A stretch of 64,000 bases of DNA from contig NZ_JAQIOY010000003.1 in assembly GCF_028023555.1 (NCBI RefSeq), forward strand, positions 620,001 to 684,000. The letters run 5' to 3'. Shown piece by piece: positions 9,806 through 18,867 of the stretch. Position numbers and translations under genes: made by a program. This stretch comes from Thalassococcus_A lentus. GTDB taxonomy: Bacteria; Pseudomonadota; Alphaproteobacteria; Rhodobacterales; Rhodobacteraceae. Below the pieces are notes generated by a model, which saw only the letters and a program-made list of their open reading frames with translations, had not been told where the DNA came from and did not search any database. Every line of letters starts with the position of its first letter. Position 1 is the stretch's first letter.

Positions 9806-10741
9806 ATGAGCGACGCAAGCTTTGACAGCAAGGCCTACGAGGCCGAAGCGCAGTTCGGCGATTATTTCGCGCTGCTCAAGCCGCGCGTCATGACACTTGT
9901 GGTCTTTACGGCTCTGGTCGGCCTTCTTGCGGCACCTGTTGCTGTGCATCCGTTTGTCGGATTTTGTGCGATCCTCTTTATTGCCGTGGGCGGCGGCGCT
10001 TCGGGCGCACTGAACATGTGGTATGACGCGGATATTGACGCTGTGATGCGCCGCACGGCCAAGCGGCCAATCCCCGCTGGCAAGGTCACCCGGGACGAAG
10101 CCTTGGCCATTGGCCTGACACTGTCGGTCTTTGCCGTTGTCTTTCTGGGTCTGGCCACCAACTGGCTGGCCGCTGGCCTGCTGGCCTTCACCATCTTTTT
10201 CTACGTGGCCATCTACACCATGTGGCTCAAGCGTCTGACCCCGCAGAACATCGTGATCGGCGGCGCGGCGGGCGCGTTTCCTCCGATGATTGGCTGGGCC
10301 GCGGCAACCGGAAGCGTCAGCGTCGAAGCGGTCCTGATGTTCTGCCTGACATTCATGTGGACCCCCCCGCACTTCTGGGCGCTCGCTCTGTTTGTACGGA
10401 TGGACTATGACAATGCCACCGTTCCCATGCTGACCGTGACCCACGGTCGCCGCTCGACGCGGGTTCACATTCTTGTCTACACCATCCTGCTGGCGGGTCT
10501 TGCGATTGCTTCCGCATTCACCTCTATCGGCGGTCCTGTCTATCTGGCTACGGCACTGGTGCTGAACGCCCTGTTCCTCAAAGGCGCATGGGACATCTAC
10601 CGCCGCGATGAGGACGACTCTGAAAATGACAACTTCAAGGTTGAGAAAAGCTTCTTCAAACTGTCGCTGCTCTACCTCTTTGCACACTTTGGCGCGATCC
10701 TGATCGACTCGGCGCTGGTCCGCTTTGGAGTGCTGTCATGA
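9806..10741 (+). CDS. ctaB: Protoheme IX farnesyltransferase (heme O synthase)
   Basis: A 311-residue UbiA-family prenyltransferase that attaches a farnesyl group to heme b to make heme o, the precursor of heme a for the oxidase. The start at 9806 (MSDASFDSKAY) has GAAGGAAG upstream. NMWYDADIDAVMRRTAKRP is the first Asp-rich motif and MDYDNATVPML the second conserved region; about eight or nine membrane helices are visible. The stop overlaps the ATG of the next small gene (ATGA). Confidence 0.96.
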   Translation: MSDASFDSKAYEAEAQFGDYFALLKPRVMTLVVFTALVGLLAAPVAVHPFVGFCAILFIAVGGGASGALNMWYDADIDAVMRRTAKRPIPAGKVTRDEALAIGLTLSVFAVVFLGLATNWLAAGLLAFTIFFYVAIYTMWLKRLTPQNIVIGGAAGAFPPMIGWAAATGSVSVEAVLMFCLTFMWTPPHFWALALFVRMDYDNATVPMLTVTHGRRSTRVHILVYTILLAGLAIASAFTSIGGPVYLATALVLNALFLKGAWDIYRRDEDDSENDNFKVEKSFFKLSLLYLFAHFGAILIDSALVRFGVLS

Positions 10742-10905
10742 GCCTGCGCCGCGAACATGAACTGCATACACGGCGCTCGGGACGTAATCTGGGTGTCGGA
10801 CTGGTGCTGGCAGCCTTTATCGCGATCATCTTTGGGCTGACCGTGGTGAAGGTCAATTCTGACGGTTTTCAAATGCAATCAGGTCAGGTGACAAATGGCA
10901 ATTGA
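10738..10905 (+). CDS. Small single-helix membrane protein in cox operon (CtaW/CoxF-like)
   Basis: A 55-residue reading frame starting with ATG that overlaps the ctaB stop by four bases and itself overlaps the start of ctaG by eleven bases. It begins with a basic segment (MSLRREHELHTRRSGRN), then one hydrophobic helix at about residues 17-37, then a polar tail. The tight overlaps on both sides and the basic-then-hydrophobic layout argue that it is translated. Short proteins are known at this position in alphaproteobacterial cta operons; its role is inferred only from context (oxidase assembly). It is short enough to be missed by automated gene callers. Confidence 0.75.
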   Translation: MSLRREHELHTRRSGRNLGVGLVLAAFIAIIFGLTVVKVNSDGFQMQSGQVTNGN

Positions 10906-11479
10906 AGGCAAGAACAAGACGGTTCTTCAAACCGTCGGCGTCGTGGTTTTCATGGGCGCCATGGCATGGGCTTCTGTGCCGCTGTATGACTGGTTCTGCC
11001 GGGTTACGGGCTATGGCGGTGCCACGGGTGTCGCCGAGGCCACAACCGGCGAAGTGCTCGATCGTACGATCAAGGTGCGCTTTGATGCATCGCTCGAACG
11101 CGGCATGCCATGGGAGTTCAAACCCATGCAGACCGAGATGGAAATCCGCATCGGCGAAGAGGGTCTGGCCTTCTATGAGGCCTACAACCCCACTGACCGG
11201 CCGATTGCGGGCAGCGCCAGCTATAATGTTGCACCCTTCGGTGCCGGCGGGTATTTCAGCAAAATCCAGTGTTTCTGCTTTGAAGAGCAGGTCCTGATGC
11301 CCGGAGAACGCATGCAGATGCCGGTCAGCTTCTTTGTTGATCCGGACATCATCAACGACAGCGATGCAAAGCATTCCAAGCACATCACGCTGTCTTACAC
11401 ATTCTATGAGATCGACTTGCCCGAAAACGTGCAGGCCGCTCTTGAAACCAACTCTGACGCTGATGCGTCTTTGAACTAA
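10895..11479 (+). CDS. ctaG: Cytochrome c oxidase assembly protein CtaG (Cox11)
   Basis: A 194-residue copper chaperone for the CuB site of subunit I. An N-terminal membrane anchor (about residues 9-28) leads to a periplasmic domain containing the copper-binding CFCF pair (KIQCFCFEEQ, cysteines about 126 and 128) and MPVSFFVDPD, both diagnostic of Cox11. AGGTGAC precedes the ATG inside the end of the upstream small gene, giving translational coupling. Confidence 0.96.
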   Translation: MAIEGKNKTVLQTVGVVVFMGAMAWASVPLYDWFCRVTGYGGATGVAEATTGEVLDRTIKVRFDASLERGMPWEFKPMQTEMEIRIGEEGLAFYEAYNPTDRPIAGSASYNVAPFGAGGYFSKIQCFCFEEQVLMPGERMQMPVSFFVDPDIINDSDAKHSKHITLSYTFYEIDLPENVQAALETNSDADASLN

Positions 11480-11497
11480 AGCCTAACGAGGGAACCG

Positions 11498-12304
11498 ATG
11501 GCACACGCTAAGAACCACGATTATCACATTCTCAACCCCTCTATCTGGCCACTTGTCGGCGCGGTTGGCGGCTTTGTCATGCTGTTCGGCGCCGTCATGT
11601 GGATGCAGGAAAACGGCCCATGGATGTTCCTGATCGGTCTTGCAGCCGTTCTTTACGTCATGTTTGCATGGTGGTCCGAAGTGGTGGACGAAAGCCAGAT
11701 CGGCGACCATACACCGGTTGTCCGCATCGGTCTGAAGTATGGCTTCATCCTGTTCATCATGTCCGAGGTGATGTTCTTCTTCGCCTGGTTCTGGAGCTTC
11801 TTCAAACACGCGATGTACCCGATGCACCCCGACGGCATCAGCCCCGCGATCGACGGTGTATGGCCACCCGCAGGGATCGAAACCTTTGACCCGTGGCACC
11901 TGCCACTGATCAACACGCTGATCCTGCTGTGCTCGGGCGCCGCGGCCACATGGGCCCACCACGCGCTGGTACATGAAAACAACCGCGAAGACATGAAGTG
12001 GGGCCTGATCATTGCGATTGCTCTGGGCGCGATCTTCACCGTTTTCCAGGTCTATGAATACACGCACGCAGCCTTTGGCTTTGCAGGCAACATCTATGGC
12101 GCCAACTTCTTCATGGCGACAGGCTTCCACGGCTTCCACGTTGTGGTCGGCACGATCTTCCTGTTCATCTGCCTGTTGCGCCTGATGAAAGGCCACTTTA
12201 CGCCTGAGCAGCACATCGGCTTCGAAGCCGCTGCTTGGTACTGGCACTTTGTTGACGTTGTGTGGCTGTTCCTCTTTGCAGCCGTCTACGTCTGGGGTGG
12301 CTGA
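11498..12304 (+). CDS. coxC: Cytochrome c oxidase subunit III
   Basis: A 268-residue, seven-helix subunit III. Recognisable segments are the start [18 protein letters not shown], the conserved [29 protein letters not shown], and the C-terminal [26 protein letters not shown] precedes the ATG. It closes the coxB-ctaB-ctaG-coxC group and is followed by a strong hairpin terminator. Confidence 0.97.
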   Translation: MAHAKNHDYHILNPSIWPLVGAVGGFVMLFGAVMWMQENGPWMFLIGLAAVLYVMFAWWSEVVDESQIGDHTPVVRIGLKYGFILFIMSEVMFFFAWFWSFFKHAMYPMHPDGISPAIDGVWPPAGIETFDPWHLPLINTLILLCSGAAATWAHHALVHENNREDMKWGLIIAIALGAIFTVFQVYEYTHAAFGFAGNIYGANFFMATGFHGFHVVVGTIFLFICLLRLMKGHFTPEQHIGFEAAAWYWHFVDVVWLFLFAAVYVWGG

Positions 12305-12340
12305 TAGGCATCTGCCGGATCAAACCGGACTTTCGACATT

Positions 12341-12376
12341 GCAAACGCCCGGGTCCAGCCCGGGCGTTTTGCTTTT
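12341..12376 (+). terminator. Rho-independent terminator after coxC
   Basis: GCAAACGCCCGGG / CCCGGGCGTTTTGC stem with a TCCAG loop, followed by TTTTGG. It separates the oxidase subunit genes from the SURF1-thrC group. Confidence 0.85.
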
Positions 12377-12474
12377 GGCAGATGTGGTTTTTTGCGTATT
12401 TGAAAAAAGAAGAAGCGCACGGAGCTTGCGCCTGCCGTGTTCTGCGCTAAACCCGGAACCACGTCGGAGGTTTC

Positions 12475-13152
12475 ATGCAACGCATCCTTGCCCCTATCCT
12501 GATCGGCCTGATTGGCGCGGGCATCCTGGTGGCTTTGGGCACCTGGCAAATGCAGCGTCTCGACTGGAAGCGCGGCATCCTGAACGAAATCGAAACCACC
12601 ATTGCCGGCGAGGCGCAGCCCCTGCCCCGTGTCATAGAGCCATCCGCACAGCAATACCTGCCGCTGGCTGTTTCCGGGACACTGGAAGACACAGCACTAT
12701 TCGTTCTGGTGTCAGTGAAGCGGCAAGGCGCGGGCTGGCGCGTCATCAGCGCTCTTCAGACTGACGACGGTCGCCGCGTTCTGGTGGACCGCGGCTTTGC
12801 CCGTGTGGACCAAAAGGATGCCGCGCTGTTTGCCGGACCGGTCAGCATCGCGGGCAACCTGCTCTGGCCAGACGAGCGCAGCAGCGCCACGCCGGAAAAC
12901 GACCTGGACAAGAATACATGGTTCGCCCGCGATGTCGCACAGATGGCCGAAGCTCTGCAAACCGAGCCACTGCTGGTCGTGGTGCGGCAAGCAAGCCCCA
13001 GTGACGGGCACATTACGCCGCTGCCTGTGGACACCGGCGGCATTCCAAACGATCACCTGCAATACGCCATAACGTGGTTTTCACTGGCTGCGGTCTGGCT
13101 CTTGATGACCGGCGTCTGGATCAGACGCCGCGTAAACGGCAAAGAAAGCTGA
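12475..13152 (+). CDS. SURF1-family oxidase assembly protein
   Basis: A 225-residue SURF1 protein, needed in Rhodobacteraceae for heme a insertion into the oxidase. Two terminal membrane helices (about residues 5-22 and 198-215) bracket a periplasmic domain with GTWQMQRLDWKRGIL near the N-terminus, VLVDRGFARVD in the middle and NDHLQYAITWFSLAAVW at the end, all SURF1 hallmarks. CGGAGG precedes the ATG. Context after coxC supports the call. Confidence 0.93.
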   Translation: MQRILAPILIGLIGAGILVALGTWQMQRLDWKRGILNEIETTIAGEAQPLPRVIEPSAQQYLPLAVSGTLEDTALFVLVSVKRQGAGWRVISALQTDDGRRVLVDRGFARVDQKDAALFAGPVSIAGNLLWPDERSSATPENDLDKNTWFARDVAQMAEALQTEPLLVVVRQASPSDGHITPLPVDTGGIPNDHLQYAITWFSLAAVWLLMTGVWIRRRVNGKES

Positions 13153-13156
13153 AGCT

Positions 13157-14545
13157 ATGCGCTATATCTCGACCCGTGGACAATCCCCAGCCCTGTCATT
13201 CGAAGAGGCTATGCTGTCCGGTCTCGCACGGGACGGCGGCTTGTACGTACCCGAAAGCATCCCGCAGCTGAGCATCGATGACATACGGGCCATGCAGGGG
13301 CAAAGCTATGAAGAGGTGGCCTTTCGCGTGATGCGGCCTTTCGTGGGTGACGGATTCTCCGACGCGGTCTTTGCTGATTTGATTGCCAAGGCCTATGCCG
13401 GTTTCGGCCATGGCGCGCGCGCTCCACTGGTGCAACTGGCTCCCAACCATTTCCTGCTTGAGCTGTTCCATGGCCCGACGCTGGCGTTCAAGGATTTTGC
13501 CATGCAGCTGATTGGCCAGCTGTTTCAAGAGGCGCTAGAACGGCGCGGTGAACGTGTGACCATTGTCGGCGCCACCAGCGGAGACACGGGCAGCGCCGCG
13601 ATTGAGGCCTTCAAGGGGCTCAAGAACGTCGATGTCTTTATTCTGTACCCCCATGGCCGCGTGTCCGAAGTACAACGCCGCCAGATGACGACCCCCCCCG
13701 AAGACAACGTGCATGCGCTGGCGCTAGACGGCAGCTTTGATGATTGTCAGGCGCGGCTGAAGGACATGTTCAATCATTTCGAGTTCCGCGACAGCGTGCG
13801 GCTGGCCGGTGTCAACAGCATCAACTGGGCGCGTGTTCTGGCACAGGTGGTATACTATTTCTCGTCGGCCGTTTCCTTGGGCGCACCGGATCGCGCCGTC
13901 AGCTTTACGGTTCCGACAGGCAACTTCGGCGACATCTTTGCCGGCTACATCGCCAAGCGCATGGGACTGCCCATCGACAGGCTGGTCATCGCAACCAACC
14001 AGAACGACATTCTGGATCGTTGCATGAAAACCGGGGCCTATCAGACCGGAACCGTCGAGCCGTCGATCAGCCCGTCCATGGACATTCAGGTCTCATCGAA
14101 TTTCGAACGCGCCCTGTTTGACGCCTATGGGCGCGATGGCGGCGCGGTTGCGCAATTGATGGACGAGTTGAAACAAGGCGGTTTCAGTGTCAGCCAGGGT
14201 GCTCTGGAAGCGCTGCGGGAACATTTCGACAGCGGCCGGGTGTCAGAACAAGAGACACTGGACTGGATCACAAAGGCCAACACCAGCATGGGCGAATTGC
14301 TTTGCCCCCATTCGGCTATTGGCGTGGCCGTGGCCGAAGCGCAGCGCGCGGCGGATGTTCCCATGATCACTCTGGCCACTGCGCACCCTGCGAAATTCCC
14401 GGACGCGGTGGAAAAGGCCAGTGGCATTCGCCCGCCTCTTCCCAACCGCATGGCAGACCTATATGAGCGATCAGAACGGGTAACACGGGTCGACAACGAT
14501 CTGGCCAGCCTCGAATCCCTCATTCAGGAGCGTATCAAAACGTGA
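13157..14545 (+). CDS. thrC: Threonine synthase
   Basis: A 462-residue PLP enzyme converting O-phosphohomoserine to threonine. The start (MRYISTRGQSPALSFEEAML) and length match the long bacterial/fungal ThrC type. HGPTLAFKDFAMQ contains the PLP Schiff-base lysine near residue 112, and GATSGDTGSAAIEAFKG is the phosphate/PLP-binding loop. It follows SURF1 by four bases and its stop overlaps the GTG start of the M16 peptidase. Confidence 0.97.
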   Translation: MRYISTRGQSPALSFEEAMLSGLARDGGLYVPESIPQLSIDDIRAMQGQSYEEVAFRVMRPFVGDGFSDAVFADLIAKAYAGFGHGARAPLVQLAPNHFLLELFHGPTLAFKDFAMQLIGQLFQEALERRGERVTIVGATSGDTGSAAIEAFKGLKNVDVFILYPHGRVSEVQRRQMTTPPEDNVHALALDGSFDDCQARLKDMFNHFEFRDSVRLAGVNSINWARVLAQVVYYFSSAVSLGAPDRAVSFTVPTGNFGDIFAGYIAKRMGLPIDRLVIATNQNDILDRCMKTGAYQTGTVEPSISPSMDIQVSSNFERALFDAYGRDGGAVAQLMDELKQGGFSVSQGALEALREHFDSGRVSEQETLDWITKANTSMGELLCPHSAIGVAVAEAQRAADVPMITLATAHPAKFPDAVEKASGIRPPLPNRMADLYERSERVTRVDNDLASLESLIQERIKT

Positions 14546-15846
14546 CTTCTCTATCGGCGCCCCCCATGCCTGCGCAGGCCACCACAGCGGTCCAGCTGAC
14601 CACCCTGCCCAACGGCGTGCGCGTCGTCAGCGAAGCGATGCCCGGATTGCAATCCGCCTCACTCGGCGTTTGGGTTGCTGCAGGCGGACGCCATGAACGC
14701 GCTGAACAGAACGGCATTGCGCATTTTCTGGAGCATATGGCGTTCAAAGGCACAAAGACCCGCAGCGCGTTGCAGATCGCGGAAGCCATCGAAGACGTCG
14801 GCGGCTATATCAATGCCTACACCAGTCGCGAAGTCACGGCCTATTATGCGCGGGTCTTGCAGCCGGACACAGCGCTTGCGCTGGACGTCATTGGCGACAT
14901 TCTTATGAACCCCGTCTTTGACGAGCGCGAAATCGAAGTCGAACGGCATGTGATCCTGCAAGAGATCGGTCAGGCCCTCGATACACCTGACGATGTGATC
15001 TTTGACTGGTTGCAGGAACAGGCCTATCCCGATCAGCCATTGGGCCGGACTATTCTGGGCGAGGCCGCCCGTGTCCAAGCCTATGGGCGTGATGACCTGT
15101 CCGGTTTCGTGACAGAGCACTATGGCCCTGAACAGCTGATCGTCTCGGCGGCAGGTGCTGTGGATCACGCGGCGCTGGTGGAACAGGCCCAATCCTTGTT
15201 CGGTCATCTTGCCCCCCGGCCCGGGCTTGCGGCGGCGACAGCACAGTTTGTTGGCGGCGAAGCGCGACGGGAAAAGACCCTTGAGCAGGCCCATGTGGCA
15301 TTGGCCTTCGAGTCGCCGGGCTATCGGGACGCAGATTTTTACACGGCGCAGGTCTATGCGGGCGCTTTGGGCGGCGGGATGTCGTCGCGCCTGTTTCAGG
15401 AAATCCGCGAAAAGCGCGGTTTGTGCTACACCATCTTCGCGCAATGCGGCGCGTATGCGGACACCGGCATGACAACGATCTATGCTGGCACCTCGGGCCA
15501 AGAGGTCGGAGCCTTGCTGGAATTGACCGTGGACGAAATGAAACGGGCCGCATCCGATATGTCCATCGCCGAGCTGGACCGGGCCCGCGCCCAGATGAAA
15601 GCCGGATTGCTGATGGGGCTGGAAAGCCCGTCTTCCCGCGCCGAACGTATGGCGCGTATGATCCAGATCTGGGGCGAAGTCCCACCAATCACACGGACCG
15701 TCGAAAAGATTGACGCGGTCACGCTGGATGGTCTGCGCGACTATGCGGAAAAACAGGCGACACAGGCCAAGGCTGCTTTGGCGCTCTATGGCCCAATTGC
15801 GGGCGCGCCTGATCTTTCCCAGATCGAAGGACGCAGGGCGGCCTGA
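14542..15846 (+). CDS. M16-family zinc peptidase (processing-peptidase-like)
   Basis: A 434-residue protein of the pitrilysin/mitochondrial-processing-peptidase family. HFLEHMAFKGT at about residues 61-71 carries the inverted zinc motif HxxEH; the second glutamate region (EREIEVERHVILQEI) and the C-terminal EIREKRGLCYTIFA segment are also present. Likely cytoplasmic or periplasmic-peptide cleaving; natural substrate unknown. The first codon is GTG at 14542 overlapping the thrC stop (GTGA). It is followed with one-base overlap by a GNAT acetyltransferase, an arrangement seen in related genomes. Confidence 0.93.
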   Translation: MTSLSAPPMPAQATTAVQLTTLPNGVRVVSEAMPGLQSASLGVWVAAGGRHERAEQNGIAHFLEHMAFKGTKTRSALQIAEAIEDVGGYINAYTSREVTAYYARVLQPDTALALDVIGDILMNPVFDEREIEVERHVILQEIGQALDTPDDVIFDWLQEQAYPDQPLGRTILGEAARVQAYGRDDLSGFVTEHYGPEQLIVSAAGAVDHAALVEQAQSLFGHLAPRPGLAAATAQFVGGEARREKTLEQAHVALAFESPGYRDADFYTAQVYAGALGGGMSSRLFQEIREKRGLCYTIFAQCGAYADTGMTTIYAGTSGQEVGALLELTVDEMKRAASDMSIAELDRARAQMKAGLLMGLESPSSRAERMARMIQIWGEVPPITRTVEKIDAVTLDGLRDYAEKQATQAKAALALYGPIAGAPDLSQIEGRRAA

Positions 15847-16430
15847 TGCTGACATTGCGGCGCAAGTTACGGCTTGAAACCGAACGCCTGTCGTTGCGTC
15901 CGCCGTCGCACGCCGATTTCACACACTGGGCCACGCTGCGCCGCGAAAGCCGCGAGTTTCTGACACCGTGGGAGCCGACCTGGGCCGACGATCATCTTTC
16001 GAGGCGTGGCTTTACCAACCGGGTCTATTGGGCGGCCCGCTCGATCCATGCCGGTACGGCTGTTCCGCTGTTTCTGGTGCGGCGCGATGATGACAGCCTG
16101 ATCGGGGCAATCACATTGGACAACATACGCCGTGGACCGGCGCAGGCCGGGACCCTAGGGTACTGGATTGGCGAACGCTATGCCCGGCGCGGCTATATGG
16201 CCGAAGCGATTGCGGCCATGGTGCATCATTCCTTTGAACGACTGCAGCTCAGCCGGATCGAGGCAGCGTGTCTTCCTGAAAACGTTGCATCGCGTGGTTT
16301 GTTAGAACAGACCGGTTTCAAATATGAAGGCGTGGCGCAAAGCTATCTGCAAATAAACGGTCGTTGGCGCACCCACGTTCTTTATGCAGCGCTGCGCACG
16401 GACCGACGTGGACGCACCAACGTCGGCTAG
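15846..16430 (+). CDS. GNAT N-acetyltransferase, RimJ/RimL-like
   Basis: A 194-residue acetyltransferase of the RimJ type. LETERLSLRPPSHADF at the N-terminus, TLGYWIGERYARRGYMAEAI (acetyl-CoA pyrophosphate loop region) and SRIEAACLPENVASRGLLEQ at the C-terminal motif are typical of enzymes that acetylate ribosomal-protein N-termini. The ATG overlaps the TGA of the M16 gene by one base. The true substrate is unknown. Confidence 0.92.
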   Translation: MLTLRRKLRLETERLSLRPPSHADFTHWATLRRESREFLTPWEPTWADDHLSRRGFTNRVYWAARSIHAGTAVPLFLVRRDDDSLIGAITLDNIRRGPAQAGTLGYWIGERYARRGYMAEAIAAMVHHSFERLQLSRIEAACLPENVASRGLLEQTGFKYEGVAQSYLQINGRWRTHVLYAALRTDRRGRTNVG

Positions 16431-16528
16431 CGGTCGACGGCCCATTGCGCGTGCCTGCAATCTTAGCGCTCTGGGCAAAGGCGGGATTCGTGCTACCCTT
16501 TTCGAAGCATCGCAAAAGGAGCCCTGCC

Positions 16529-17365
16529 ATGCTTCGCTGGATCTGCCTTGCCCTGATCTCGCTCACTCTTGCTGCGCCTGTTGAGGCGCAACAACAAGAC
16601 CGACGCCCAAGCCATTGCATCGCGATCGCCGATCGCGCGCCCGGACTGCAGTATATACACAAGGCCAGTTGGAAAGACCCGGTGCCAGAGTTCTCGGTCC
16701 GGCTGCACTATATCGCGCATGCATCATTTCTATTGCAGACCGGCAGCGGCCTGAGCGCCGTGACCGATTACACCGGTTTTATCGGCAATACCCCGTTGAT
16801 CCCGGATGTCGTTACAATGAACCATGCCCACGACACGCATTGGACGGCCTCGCCCGATCCAGCTATTCCGCATGTTCTGCCCGGCTGGGGAAAGGCCCAC
16901 GGCGAAGGGATCGAGCACCATCTTGATCTGGGTGAGATGCTGGTGCGCAATGTGTCTACGGATATACGCAGCCAATGGGGCGGCACCGAAGAGCGCGGCA
17001 ATTCCATCTTCATCTTCGAAGTCGAAGGTCTGTGCATCGGGCATCTGGGGCATCTGCATCATGAACCAAGCGACGCGCAATACGCAGCGATCGGACGTTT
17101 GGACGTCGTCATGGTTCCTGTTGATGGCGGCTACACCCTGCCCTTGCCCACCGTCGTGTCCATGCTCAACCGCATGAAAAGCTCGGTCATCATTCCGATG
17201 CACTGGTTTTCAGAGTACGGGCTTGGCGAATTCCTCAGCGACATCTCTGACAGTTTTGCCGTTGATGTTCGCGACAGTGCGTCAATCGAGATTTCCCTGC
17301 GTGATCTGCCAAAGCGCCCAACCGTGGTCGTTCTGAAGCCTCGGTGGCTGTCCGAACGCGACTAG
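16529..17365 (+). CDS. Secreted metallo-beta-lactamase-fold hydrolase
   Basis: About 278 residues starting at 16529, with AAAAGGAG upstream and a clear signal peptide (MLRWICLALISLTLAAPVEA) predicting periplasmic location. VVTMNHAHDTHWTAS lies where the family metal-binding loop should be, and the C-terminal half carries a conserved GHLGHLHHEPS and a buried-His segment (VIIPMHWFSE), giving a layout like UlaG-type metallo-hydrolases. The loop reads HAHDTH, not the usual HxHxDH, so the aspartate is shifted by one position. Substrate unknown. It stands alone between the GNAT gene and a FAD oxidase. Confidence 0.8.
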   Translation: MLRWICLALISLTLAAPVEAQQQDRRPSHCIAIADRAPGLQYIHKASWKDPVPEFSVRLHYIAHASFLLQTGSGLSAVTDYTGFIGNTPLIPDVVTMNHAHDTHWTASPDPAIPHVLPGWGKAHGEGIEHHLDLGEMLVRNVSTDIRSQWGGTEERGNSIFIFEVEGLCIGHLGHLHHEPSDAQYAAIGRLDVVMVPVDGGYTLPLPTVVSMLNRMKSSVIIPMHWFSEYGLGEFLSDISDSFAVDVRDSASIEISLRDLPKRPTVVVLKPRWLSERD

Positions 17366-17436
17366 GCGGCCGTCAAAGCCCCGCTTGGTCAAGATGACCG
17401 ATTGCGGTATCAGCAAGAAAACAGTCCGGAGCAGAC

Positions 17437-18858
17437 ATGACACTCAACCCCGCTGATGATGCCTTTGCCGAAATGGTACAGGCCCGGTTTCCTGCGGACA
17501 CACTGCGTCGCACCGAAGCGCGCCACCGCGAAGAACCACGCGGTCGCTGGACAGGCAACGCGGGCTGGCTGGCTTTGCCACGTAACACGGATGAAGCCGC
17601 AGAATTGGTGGCCCTTTGCGCCAAAGCGCGTGTTGGCCTGGTTCCTTATGGTGGCGGCACCGGGCTTGTTGGCGGACAAGTGTCGCAAGACGGCCCCGCC
17701 CCGTTGTTGATCGCAACAGATCGCATGACAAAAATCCGCGCTCTCTATCCCGAAGAGAATGTGGCCATCGTCGAAGCCGGAGCGATCCTTGCCGACGTGC
17801 AATCTGCGGCCCAAGAAGCTGACAGACTATTTGCTCTGTCACTCGCATCCGAAGGGTCTGCCCGCGTCGGCGGTCTGCTCAGCACCAATGCAGGCGGCGT
17901 CAATGTTCTGCGTTACGGGAACGCGCGTGACCAGGTGCTCGGGCTCGAGGCTGTTTTGCCGGATGGCACGATCTGGCATGGGCTGAAGCGGTTGCGCAAA
18001 GACAATACGGGCTATGATCTGCGCGGGTTGCTGATTGGTGCCGAAGGAACGCTCGGATTGATTACAGCCGCCGCGCTCAAGCTTCAGCCAAGACCGCACA
18101 GCAACGCAACAGCCCTGTTGATGGTGCCAAGCCCCAAGATCGCTCTGTCGCTGCTCGCCTTGGCGCGCGCCCAACTGGGAGAGAACATCAGCGCCTTTGA
18201 GCTGCTCCACCGAACCGGTTTTGATTTTCTGGCGGAAACCCTGCCCGAGATCCGCCAACCTTGGCAGTCACCCCCGGAATGGTGTGTCCTGATCGAACTG
18301 GGGCTTCCACGCGGGCTCGACCCGCAAGCCAGCCTTGAGTTGTTGTTCGAAGAGGCGGTATCAGCAGGCTTGGTCACGGACGGTCTCATCGCACAATCCC
18401 ATCAGCAAGCGGCCGAATTCTGGGCGCTGCGCGAAAACTTCCCTCAGGCCAACCGAAAGATCGGGTCGGTTTCCAGCCACGATATCTCGCTGCCCCTCGG
18501 ATGCATTCCGGATTTCATTGAAAAGGCAGGACCAGCGCTCGCACGGCTGGGCGAATGGCGGATCAACTGCTTTGGGCATCTTGGGGACGGCAATCTGCAC
18601 TACAATGTCTTTCCGGTTCCCGGAAAATCTCGCGATGACCACGTTACCGAGCGTGAGCAGATCAAAACTCTGGTACACGATCTCGCCCATGAAATGGGAG
18701 GATCCGTAAGCGCCGAGCATGGGATTGGCCGGCTCAAGGTCGGAGATCTGCAGAAATATGGCGATCCCGCGAAACTGGCGGCTATGCGCGCCATTAAGCA
18801 AGCGCTGGATCCCGATGGGATCATGAACCCCGGTGCCGTATTGCCAGCGACGGGCTAA
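17437..18858 (+). CDS. FAD-linked oxidase, D-2-hydroxyacid dehydrogenase type
   Basis: A 473-residue protein of the GlcD/D-lactate dehydrogenase/D-2-hydroxyglutarate dehydrogenase family. The N-terminal PCMH FAD-binding domain shows VPYGGGTGLVGGQVS and ASEGSARVGGLLSTNAGGVN; the C-terminal FAD-oxidase domain shows NCFGHLGDGNLHYNVF and SAEHGIGRLKVGDLQKYG and ends with LDPDGIMNPGAVLP. It would oxidise a D-2-hydroxy acid and pass electrons to a quinone or electron-transfer flavoprotein. Which acid is used is not visible. Confidence 0.92.
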   Translation: MTLNPADDAFAEMVQARFPADTLRRTEARHREEPRGRWTGNAGWLALPRNTDEAAELVALCAKARVGLVPYGGGTGLVGGQVSQDGPAPLLIATDRMTKIRALYPEENVAIVEAGAILADVQSAAQEADRLFALSLASEGSARVGGLLSTNAGGVNVLRYGNARDQVLGLEAVLPDGTIWHGLKRLRKDNTGYDLRGLLIGAEGTLGLITAAALKLQPRPHSNATALLMVPSPKIALSLLALARAQLGENISAFELLHRTGFDFLAETLPEIRQPWQSPPEWCVLIELGLPRGLDPQASLELLFEEAVSAGLVTDGLIAQSHQQAAEFWALRENFPQANRKIGSVSSHDISLPLGCIPDFIEKAGPALARLGEWRINCFGHLGDGNLHYNVFPVPGKSRDDHVTEREQIKTLVHDLAHEMGGSVSAEHGIGRLKVGDLQKYGDPAKLAAMRAIKQALDPDGIMNPGAVLPATG

Positions 18859-18867
18859 GACTATCCG

